Of a DNA stretch of 29,522 nt, positions 23,521 to 29,522 are shown piece by piece (position 1 is the first letter of the stretch; every line of letters starts with the position of its first letter). The notes beneath the pieces are model-generated. The model did no database searches. It saw nothing but the letters and a program-made list of their open reading frames with translations, and had not been told where the DNA came from. This DNA comes from an uncultured Lachnospiraceae bacterium (GTDB lineage: Bacteria > Bacillota > Clostridia > Lachnospirales > Lachnospiraceae): contig CAJUCG010000015.1 in the NCBI GenBank assembly GCA_910585065.1, positions 1-29,522 of the forward strand, read 5' to 3'. The position numbers were made by a program, and so were the translations under genes.

Positions 23521-23620
23521 TGCGCTGATTCGCATTCGACCGCAGGGAGAACAATTCCTTTAGCGAATCATGTTCGCTCCCTAGGAGCGATTCATCCGCT
23601 GGAGGCACCATATCGGAGCA
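23521..23620 (+). ncRNA. Structured element, tandem unit B, upstream of a 45-residue peptide
   Basis: Stem P1 is TGATTCGC (23526-23533) with GCGAATCA (23563-23570). Relative to unit A, four base pairs change on both sides, so pairing is kept. The loop GACCGCAGGGA and the AGGGAGAACAA stretch are conserved. A competing hairpin AGCGAA (23562-23567) with TTCGCT (23573-23578) overlaps the 3' arm of P1. A third hairpin TCGCTCC (23574-23580) with GGAGCGA (23584-23590) follows. Switching between folds is possible. It lies in the probable 5' leader of the small gene at 23654. Confidence 0.6.
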
Positions 23621-23653
23621 TACGCATTTACAAAAAACAGGAGGTTTTATCAA

Positions 23654-23791
23654 ATGGGCGATTCCACTGGACTGATTATATTGGCACTGATTATTCTTCT
23701 GTGCATTATCGTCGCTGTTATCTCCGTCGCGATCACTGTTACCACAGCATCTGCTGCCATCGCAGTGGAGGAGGACGAGGAGGAGGACTAG
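23654..23791 (+). CDS. 45-residue membrane micro-protein with acidic tail
   Basis: This short gene encodes MGDSTG followed by one long hydrophobic helix (LIILALIILLCIIVAVISVA, about 7-26), a Thr/Ala-rich stretch and a strongly acidic end EEDEEED. The ATG follows AGGAGG at 9 bases (CAGGAGGTTTTATCAA), and an excellent terminator follows 4 bases after the stop. Preceding it is a long structured leader with two repeated units. This arrangement makes it very likely to be expressed. I do not recognise the family. A membrane-inserted regulator, a small toxin-like peptide or a partner of a membrane complex are all possible; the acidic tail is unlike the usual basic type I toxins. Confidence 0.75.
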   Translation: MGDSTGLIILALIILLCIIVAVISVAITVTTASAAIAVEEDEEED

Positions 23792-23794
23792 GAT

Positions 23795-23842
23795 AAAAAT
23801 TAGAGTTCTGTAACCCTTACTGATTACAGAACTCTAATTTTT
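23795..23842. terminator. Bidirectional terminator between the micro-protein and the Ig-like gene
   Basis: The arms at 23795-23813 and 23824-23842 are perfectly complementary over 19 bases with a 10-base loop. The ends are AAAAA and TTTTT, so it can terminate both the plus-strand small gene and the convergent minus-strand gene ending at 23849. Confidence 0.93.
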
Positions 23843-23848
23843 ATTTCT

Positions 23849-25309
23849 TTATTTCAGATAATCTTCATCCGGATCTGAAGTGTCCTCCTCCACAATCTCC
23901 TTCTCCTTCACCAGAATATAAGTTCCCGGACGAAACAGCGTCACTTCAATCACACCCTTTTCATTTACTTCCGGATTTATCTTTGCAATCACGCTCTTGC
24001 GGTTCGAAGTATAGTACAGACAGGCACTCGTCCCCTCATTTTCCTTTACCTCCGGGTTAAATTTCTTTGGAAGTTCTATCTTCATTGTCAGCGGGAATAC
24101 ATCATCCTGTTTCTCATCCGCTAAGAGAACATCAAAAGCAATATAATTAAGCACCTCCGCCTTAATCTTATTGATAACTCCCTTTACGCGATCCGGCTTT
24201 AAGGATTTTCCGACAATAGCATCTTTTGTCATCCGCTTTGGCATGGCTATCTGCACTTTCGCAACGTCTTTGTCGCTATTTTTTACCTCAAACGTGGCGG
24301 CGTTGCTATAACTTGCACCAGTCTTTGCAATTCCATTTACATTGATGGTGGTACTCTGCCCGCCGTAGTTAATAATAATCGTATTCTCACCAATCATCGC
24401 AATGCGGTCGGAGGAAAACTTAAAATCCGTCACCACCGCCTTTGTCCCATCACTGTAAGTCGCCGTCACCGTCACATCCTCCGCAGCGACATAATCGCCG
24501 ACTTCGATGCTTCCGCCCTTGTAAACCGCCTCTATACTCTGTGCGGTAAGTTCAATCCCCTTTACCGTGAACTCCGCAATCTTACCCCCAAAAGCGGCCT
24601 TCATCTTATTGTTCCCCAGTTCCTCGACAAGTGGAGGAAGCAATTGATAATTGTAGATGCGCTCCGACGTTCCGTCCGTATAAATTGCTGTGACAAACAG
24701 ACTTCTCTCCGGCACTACATAGCCCTGTGGCACCCCCTCACCCTCGTAGACTGCAGTCAGCATCGAAACCGTTTTCGCCGCCTGAGTGTAGACATAGACT
24801 TCTGTTTTTAAATTATTGTACGTAATCTGTACCTTCTGGCTGTTTGCCGAGGTAATCACCGGATTTACCACATGGTAATCAAAAATTTCCTTGCTGCTGC
24901 CATCTGTATAATACAAAGTTACAATAAGACTTCCCGCGCCAACCTTATTGCCGACACTGAGTGTATCCCCGGTGTACATAGCATAGAGTGAACTTGGCTT
25001 TTTGCCGAACACATAGATCTCCGTCACTTTCCCGCGATAGATAATCATAACCTTGTTTGAACCCTCAGCTAAGACGCGCTCCGTGGACATCACGAAATCT
25101 TTTATCTCCGCCGTCGTATTGTCGCTGTAAGTCGCCGTCACAGAAATCTTATCTCTTGGGATCGAACCGCCGACTTCAACGGCATCTCCCTGATAAACCG
25201 CACTGATATAAGTCACTGTCGGATCTGCTGCGTCCGTCCGTCCCGGACGTATCAGCGCGCACAAAAACATACAAAAAATTAATATACCAAATCCTCTTTT
25301 CGCCTTCAT
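23849..25309 (-). CDS. Secreted protein with four Ig-like repeats
   Basis: This 486-residue protein has a signal peptide (about 1-27, ending near TDAAD). Four homologous beta-rich repeats follow at about 31-102, 105-175, 180-250 and 256-326. Each has the pattern AVY.G....G, then V.A.YTDG(T/S), then a closing strand with Y.G...., as in bacterial Ig-like domains of secreted clostridial proteins. Residues 337-486 form a different, probably beta-rich, C-terminal domain with an acidic end. No LPXTG or other cell-wall anchor is seen. Ligand or function is unknown; a surface or extracellular binding role is inferred. The start follows GGAGGTGCAGT. It lies 12 bases after the BIG2-type gene, in the same operon. 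Confidence 0.85.
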   Translation of the reverse strand: MKAKRGFGILIFCMFLCALIRPGRTDAADPTVTYISAVYQGDAVEVGGSIPRDKISVTATYSDNTTAEIKDFVMSTERVLAEGSNKVMIIYRGKVTEIYVFGKKPSSLYAMYTGDTLSVGNKVGAGSLIVTLYYTDGSSKEIFDYHVVNPVITSANSQKVQITYNNLKTEVYVYTQAAKTVSMLTAVYEGEGVPQGYVVPERSLFVTAIYTDGTSERIYNYQLLPPLVEELGNNKMKAAFGGKIAEFTVKGIELTAQSIEAVYKGGSIEVGDYVAAEDVTVTATYSDGTKAVVTDFKFSSDRIAMIGENTIIINYGGQSTTINVNGIAKTGASYSNAATFEVKNSDKDVAKVQIAMPKRMTKDAIVGKSLKPDRVKGVINKIKAEVLNYIAFDVLLADEKQDDVFPLTMKIELPKKFNPEVKENEGTSACLYYTSNRKSVIAKINPEVNEKGVIEVTLFRPGTYILVKEKEIVEEDTSDPDEDYLK

Positions 25310-25321
25310 ACTGCACCTCCT

Positions 25322-26155
25322 TTATTTTCTGCTATCCACAGCCTTTTGAGTATAGTATTCCTCAAGTTCCGCAATGGTGATGGATGCCCCCGCCGTAACG
25401 CGCTTTTGAATATCTGTCAGACGCTTAACCTTCGCCGCCTCTTCCTCGGTCAGTTTTTTTGTATCCTTAGGCGCAGTGTAGATATATTTTTTGCTCATCT
25501 TCTCCGTCGTCACATAGACATCTCCTGCATTCTCCTCGGTATTTTCAAGCACCGTTACCGTAAACGACACGGATTTGCCGCTCGTCTTATCCTTCATTGT
25601 AATCTTTGCCTTTCCCGCTATCTTCGCGTGCAGAAGTCCGCTCTCTTTCTCCACCTGTGCCACTCTTGTATCGGAACTTGAAAAAGTAAACTCCGCCCCG
25701 GTAAAACCGTAGGCTTTGCCGATCAGCTGGTAATCGCTGCTTGCCACCAGCTTTGTCTTTTTATTTGAAATGGAGATGTAAGGATTCTTCACTGTCACGG
25801 CAATCTTGCCCGTGTAGGTCTTGGCACTCTGCGTCATTGTAATGGTGATTGTGGCACTTCCCTTTGCTACTGGCTGGATCAATCCCTTACTGCTTACCGT
25901 AGCCACTTTTTTATTGCTTGATTTGTATGTAACTTTCGCTGTTTTTGCGAGATTCTTAAACTTTATCTGATAGTTCTCACCACCAACATAAAGTGTCTTT
26001 TTTGTAACCGTTACTTTCGGGGCTGCCGCCTGCAAGGACACCGATTCTAAAGTAATGGCAAACACAAGCAAAAACACTGAGAAAACGACGGCTCTGCAAA
26101 TTTTATAACGCCTTGCACCCATCCGCTCCCCCCTGCACTTTTCAAAAAAAACCAT
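25322..26155 (-). CDS. Secreted protein with BIG2-type Ig-like domains
   Basis: This 277-residue protein has a hydrophobic signal segment (AVVFSVFLLVFAITLESV) and a cut site near LQAAA. Two Ig-like (BIG2) repeats follow, the first with SSNKKVATVSSKGLIQPVAKG, the second with FSSSDTRVAQVEKESGLLHAKIAGKAKITM. The Lys-rich C-terminus (TEEEAAKVKRLTDIQKR) is a predicted helix. The start is uncertain: the ATG at 26155 follows GAGGAG at 7 bases, while the ATG at 26122 gives a more standard signal peptide with AGGGGGGAGCGG before it. The frame is open to a TTG at 26233, but the promoter -10 at 26216-26211 rules that start out. It probably acts outside the cell with the next gene. Confidence 0.8.
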   Translation of the reverse strand: MVFFEKCRGERMGARRYKICRAVVFSVFLLVFAITLESVSLQAAAPKVTVTKKTLYVGGENYQIKFKNLAKTAKVTYKSSNKKVATVSSKGLIQPVAKGSATITITMTQSAKTYTGKIAVTVKNPYISISNKKTKLVASSDYQLIGKAYGFTGAEFTFSSSDTRVAQVEKESGLLHAKIAGKAKITMKDKTSGKSVSFTVTVLENTEENAGDVYVTTEKMSKKYIYTAPKDTKKLTEEEAAKVKRLTDIQKRVTAGASITIAELEEYYTQKAVDSRK

Positions 26156-26210
26156 ACGCATTCTCCTCTCCTGACCCATAGCAATTTTTGGATACTTTGT
26201 TTCTCCTTTT

Positions 26211-26219
26211 ATTATACCA
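26211..26219 (-). promoter_or_regulatory. Extended -10 promoter of the Ig-like operon
   Basis: On the minus strand TGGTATAAT (26219-26211) is an extended -10, and the preceding ATA gives the same ATATGGTATAAT core as unit B at 23474-23485. A TTGACA lies only 11 bases upstream, too close to be a normal -35. Confidence 0.6.
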
Positions 26220-26279
26220 TATCCCTTTGTCAAAATTGTTACAATCCGGATAAATTTTCTTGATTTTTTCTTACATTTT

Positions 26280-28307
26280 CTATTCGCCCTTCTCTTTTTC
26301 TCCTGCTCTTACCTCCAAGATCCGACTTTTCACGCATAACTCCAGATCGAAAGTGCGAACCATCCCCTTTTGGTCAAACTGCACCGAGATCCTGCCATCC
26401 CGGATCTGAAGAATCCTTCCGTCCCCATAAGTCTTATGGGTGATAAGTGCCCCCTCCCGAAACGCTGTCCGATCGGTGAGAAGCTCGGAGACAAAACGCG
26501 AGATTTCCTGCTTTTTTCCGAAACGCTCCCTCGTGTATGTCACTGTAAGTGCCCGCTTTGCTCGCGTTACCGCCACGTAAAACATCCGGCGTTCCTCCTC
26601 CATATCCTCGTTTACCACCGCCTTATGATGGGGTGTAATTCCCTCGTTTGCATCCACAATATAGACATGGGGAAACTCTAAGCCCTTCGCACCGTGAAAT
26701 GTCATAAAAACCACGGCATCCCGATCGCGATCATTCTTTTTCGCGCTCTGTTTTTCCAGCTCCTCGCGGTACTCCTCTATATGTGCAAACCACTCCGCAA
26801 AGGTATTGTACTCTCTCGCTGCCTCCTGAATCTGCGAGATCAAATCAAAAAGCTCCTCCTCCTGAATGCGCCGCTGCTTTGCATACTCCCTCAAATAATC
26901 ATCGTAGCCCACCGCGCGCCGAATATAGCCCACCGCCGCATACGGACTGGTTTTTGAAAGAAGCCTTAAATCGTCCTGAAGCTTTTGAATGCGCTCGATC
27001 ACATAGCCTTTGCCCGACCGGCTGTAATAATATCTTATCACCTTTCTAAGATCCACCTTCGCGTCCGGGAAAGCCTCGCGCGAGAGGTAACGCTTCGGGC
27101 GGTTCATTATCTGAAAATACAGCGCGCGGTCATTTTCTCCAAGTGCCAGCCTAATATACGCCAAAATATTTTTTGCGATCCAGTGTTCGTAGATATTGGG
27201 CAGTGAATCTTTCATCGTAAATGGAATATTATATTCCATCAGCTTCTCCGCCAACGCGCCCGGCTGTGTGTTTGTCCGGTATAATATCGCCGTATCGCAG
27301 TAGTTCTCCCCCTTGTCATGAGCCGCTAAAAGCTGCCTTGCAATTGCTTCGTTCTGTGCCTTCACATCAGAAAATTCCTGCACCCGCACCGCATTTTCCC
27401 GCTCATGCACTGCGCGGATCTTTTTCGGAAACCGCCTTGTATTTGCCGCAATCAGCCGCCCCGCTGCCTCCACAACATCCGCTGCCGACCGGTAATTGAT
27501 ATCCAAAAGCACCTGTTTGCAGTCCGGATAATCCTTCGGGAAATTTAACATAATCTCCGGTTTCGCTCCGCGAAAGCGGTAGATACTCTGATCATCGTCC
27601 CCGACAATAAAGAGATTGTTCTGCGGAAGCGCGATCAGCCGGATAATATCATACTGAACACAATTGATATCTTGAAATTCATCAATCAGGATATACTCGT
27701 AATATTTTTGCCACATCGCCAGGATATCTGCCCTCTTGGTCAAAAGCTCATAACACATCAGCAGCATATCGTCAAAGTCGATTTTGTTCGCCGCGCGCAG
27801 CATATTTTCATAGGCGCAGTAAATCCTCTTAAAATTCTCCTCCGAACAATTCATCGAATAGTAGTGTTCTATCTCCACGCGCTCCCCCTTGACCAGGCTA
27901 ATCTCGCTGATAATCCCCTCAATAAACTCCTTCTCATCATCGATCTCCAAGTCAAGCTTTGCGATATAATCCCGGAAAAACTGGTATCGCTCTTCCTCCC
28001 TGATAATGCAGGATGCATCGTAGTGGTAGGCATATTTAAGTATCTTAAAATATACGGCATGAAAAGTGCCAAATGTAACCCCGCACGGCGCGCCCATCAG
28101 CTTTTCAAACCGCCCGCGCATTTCCGTCGCCGCCGCTTTAGTAAATGTAATTACTAATATCCGATCCGGGCTTACCCCACACTCTTCAATTAGTGCCTTA
28201 GCTCGATTTGTAATCACTGTAGTTTTGCCCGATCCCGGTCCTGCGAGTACCATCATTGGTCCCGTGCGGTGCGCGATCGCTTTTTGTTGTGCCTCATTTT
28301 GCTGCAT
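26280..28307 (-). CDS. UvrD/PcrA-type ATP-dependent DNA helicase
   Basis: This 675-residue superfamily 1A helicase moves 3'-5' on DNA in repair or replication. A Q-motif (NEAQQKAI, 4-11) precedes Walker A GPGSGKTT (23-30), Ia TFTKAAATEM, Walker B DEFQD (209-213), motif III GDDDQSIYRFRGA (236-248), motif IV NYRS, motif V TFHGAKGLEF and motif VI YVAVTRAKR. The last 50 residues (HKTYGDGRILQIRDGRISVQF) match the Tudor-like C-terminal domain that binds RNA polymerase in PcrA. The protein is somewhat shorter than standard PcrA, so a second, canonical PcrA may exist elsewhere. The start follows AAGGGGGAGTTTT, with a strong promoter 65 bases upstream. Confidence 0.93.
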   Translation of the reverse strand: MQQNEAQQKAIAHRTGPMMVLAGPGSGKTTVITNRAKALIEECGVSPDRILVITFTKAAATEMRGRFEKLMGAPCGVTFGTFHAVYFKILKYAYHYDASCIIREEERYQFFRDYIAKLDLEIDDEKEFIEGIISEISLVKGERVEIEHYYSMNCSEENFKRIYCAYENMLRAANKIDFDDMLLMCYELLTKRADILAMWQKYYEYILIDEFQDINCVQYDIIRLIALPQNNLFIVGDDDQSIYRFRGAKPEIMLNFPKDYPDCKQVLLDINYRSAADVVEAAGRLIAANTRRFPKKIRAVHERENAVRVQEFSDVKAQNEAIARQLLAAHDKGENYCDTAILYRTNTQPGALAEKLMEYNIPFTMKDSLPNIYEHWIAKNILAYIRLALGENDRALYFQIMNRPKRYLSREAFPDAKVDLRKVIRYYYSRSGKGYVIERIQKLQDDLRLLSKTSPYAAVGYIRRAVGYDDYLREYAKQRRIQEEELFDLISQIQEAAREYNTFAEWFAHIEEYREELEKQSAKKNDRDRDAVVFMTFHGAKGLEFPHVYIVDANEGITPHHKAVVNEDMEEERRMFYVAVTRAKRALTVTYTRERFGKKQEISRFVSELLTDRTAFREGALITHKTYGDGRILQIRDGRISVQFDQKGMVRTFDLELCVKSRILEVRAGEKEKGE

Positions 28308-28371
28308 AAAACTCCCCCTTAATTCCTCTGTTTTGCTAAACCTGATTTTTTATTAGAAAATCTTTGTGCTT

Positions 28372-28400
28372 AGTATAAAAAATTTTTACGAAATTGTCAA
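28372..28400 (-). promoter_or_regulatory. Sigma-A promoter of the helicase gene
   Basis: On the minus strand a perfect TTGACA (28400-28395), a 17-base spacer and TATACT (28377-28372). The start codon is 65 bases downstream. Confidence 0.82.
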
Positions 28401-28518
28401 TAGAACAAAGAATCTCACTTTGATGACATCATTCCCCTCCAAAGCAGTGCGATCCTGTCCGAAGGACTTTTTATTTCATATTTACAGTAAAAGAGTTTTC
28501 CTCTGTGCGAACCTGCAC

Positions 28519-28584
28519 AAAAAAAGAACCGCCGCAAAACAAAGAGCGATATGCTTTATCGACCCCTTTATCTTGTGACGGTTC
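28519..28584 (-). terminator. Terminator of gltX
   Basis: The arms at 28566-28584 and 28526-28544 pair over 19 positions with a few mismatches or G-T pairs, around a 21-base loop that has its own small stem (CGATA/TATCG). On the minus strand seven T (28525-28519) follow. It begins 58 bases after the gltX stop. Confidence 0.85.
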
Positions 28585-28642
28585 TTTCTCATTTCCAGTG
28601 ATATTACAATTTTTGCAGACGGAATAAATCCCCTATTTTATT

Positions 28643-29522
28643 TTACTCCTGCACACTGAGAGAAAGCTTCTCGATCGCTGTGCGAATTCTTCTTAAACTC
28701 TCCTCTTTCCCAAGGATATGCATGATCTCATACGCTCCGCCCGGAGTGGACTGTTTGCCGGAAACCGCCGTGCGCACTGGCCAGAGACCCTGCCCATTCT
28801 TTATGCCCTTCTCTGCAATATACCCCATCAAAAGACTTTCAATCGCCGGAACCGAATAATCGGAAAGCTCTTCAAAACGTGGAAGCAGTTCCCTTAGCAC
28901 CTCAAGCGAATTCTCCGCATTTGTCTTCATCTTTTTGTGCGTAAACATCGCCACATCATAGTTCGGAAGCTCCTCAAAAAAATCCACCAGCTCTGCGATA
29001 TCGCAGAAAGTTTCAATGCGGGTCTTTACCAGATCAGCGATCATCTTCTTGTCACAGTCACAATGCACTGCGTCATCAATATATGGCATAGCAAGTATAT
29101 AGTACTCCGAATCATCCATGCGCTTAATATATTCTGAATTCATCCAGCGCAGTTTCTGCATATCAAAAACCGCCGGGGATTTGCTGATCTTGCGGTAGTC
29201 AAATTCCCTAATCAATTCCTCCAGGGAAAAAATCTCCTCGTTGCTCTCCGGACTCCACCCTAAAAGTGCAATAAAATTTACGATCGCCTCCGTCACAAAG
29301 CCCTGTTCCAACAGATCTTCAAACGAGGAATGTCCGCTGCGCTTCGCCAATTTTTTATGCTCCTCATTTGTGATCAGCGGACAGTGGATATAGATCGGTT
29401 CGTCCCAGCCGAAGGCATGATAGAGTCTTGTATATTTCGGCGTGGAAGACAGATACTCGTTGCCGCGAACCACATGGGTAATCCCCATGAGATGGTCGTC
29501 GATCACATTGGCAAAGTTGTAG
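28643..29522 (-). CDS. gltX: Glutamyl-tRNA synthetase, C-terminal part (cut by window edge)
   Basis: GluRS charges tRNA-Glu (and in many Firmicutes also tRNA-Gln) with glutamate. The visible 293 codons begin inside the protein at YNFANVIDDHLMGITHVVRG, a typical class I GluRS block; the true start lies beyond the right edge, and no internal start should be used. The KMSKS-equivalent reads HKKLAKRSG, where KLSKR is usual, so Ser is replaced by Ala. The rest is the anticodon-binding helical domain (from WSPESNEEIFSLEELIREF onward) ending AIEKLSLSVQE. The pattern PGGAYEIMHILGKEESLRRI near the end fits GluRS of this group. A strong terminator follows. The preceding part, with the HIGH motif, is not in the window. 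Confidence 0.95.
   Translation of the reverse strand, partial: YNFANVIDDHLMGITHVVRGNEYLSSTPKYTRLYHAFGWDEPIYIHCPLITNEEHKKLAKRSGHSSFEDLLEQGFVTEAIVNFIALLGWSPESNEEIFSLEELIREFDYRKISKSPAVFDMQKLRWMNSEYIKRMDDSEYYILAMPYIDDAVHCDCDKKMIADLVKTRIETFCDIAELVDFFEELPNYDVAMFTHKKMKTNAENSLEVLRELLPRFEELSDYSVPAIESLLMGYIAEKGIKNGQGLWPVRTAVSGKQSTPGGAYEIMHILGKEESLRRIRTAIEKLSLSVQE

Noticed and set aside
23366..23620. Known riboswitch (c-di-GMP, THF, TPP, SAM, guanidine, fluoride)
   Set aside because: The conserved core sequences of these classes, as far as I can recall them, are not present.
23300..23653. CRISPR array or retron
   Set aside because: Only two diverged units, no regular short repeats, and no cas or reverse transcriptase gene in the window.
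26156..26233. Longer start (TTG at 26233) for the BIG2-type protein
   Set aside because: The -10 box lies inside this stretch, so transcription begins after it; no ribosome site precedes the TTG.
28366..28578. 70-residue plus-strand ORF between the helicase and gltX
   Set aside because: It lies over the helicase promoter and the gltX terminator, has no ribosome site, and its sequence is low in protein-like pattern.

Overview
The window looks like chromosomal DNA of a motile, anaerobic Firmicute, most likely a Lachnospiraceae member (Roseburia/Agathobacter/Butyrivibrio-like). This rests on the protein families and gene order: mbl next to flagellar flgF-flgG, comFC next to yvyF, a RecD2 helicase, long-form HPF, a YjfB-type motility peptide, strong AGGAGG ribosome sites, canonical TTGACA/TATAAT promoters, and a GH9 glycosidase without a signal peptide. 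The genus is inference. Nearly all genes lie on the minus strand, so the fork probably moves right to left. I see no phage, IS element, CRISPR array or rRNA.

Layout. (1) 1-2446: secA (cut by the left edge) and hpf, each with its own promoter, separated by a terminator. (2) 2570-3060: a non-coding AT-rich block with at least seven DnaA-box matches, then a small YjfB-type motility gene. (3) 3380-5477: a CPBP membrane protease and a CvfB-like S1 protein, transcribed divergently. (4) 10088-5644 (minus): recD2, a sugar-phosphate nucleotidyltransferase, comFC and yvyF, ending in a very long hairpin terminator. (5) 13506-10178 (minus): promoter, mbl, flgF, flgG, rod-binding protein, terminator; this is a shape-plus-flagellar-rod operon. 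(6) 13613-15500: an EF-hand-like protein with a possible sigma-28 promoter, and a divergent orphan membrane protein. (7) 15642-17435: a Na/Pi cotransporter-PhoU protein, then tRNA-Leu(AAG) with strong promoter and terminator. (8) 21373-17926 (minus): a Cache-type hybrid histidine kinase and a bacteriohemerythrin with a CheX-like C-terminal half, probably a redox/oxygen signalling operon. (9) 21653-23299: the GH9 enzyme. (10) 23300-23850: two tandem, structured, co-varying non-coding units leading to a 45-residue membrane peptide absent from ordinary ORF calls, closed by a 19-bp bidirectional terminator. (11) 26155-23849 (minus): two secreted Ig-like-domain proteins. (12) 28307-26280: a UvrD/PcrA-type helicase. 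(13) 28643-29522: gltX, cut by the right edge.

The two places most likely to hold something undescribed are the tandem RNA-like element with its micro-protein (23366-23842) and the DnaA-box cluster away from dnaA (2683-2954). The hemerythrin-CheX-like fusion is next. All calls come from reading the sequence; no database search was run.
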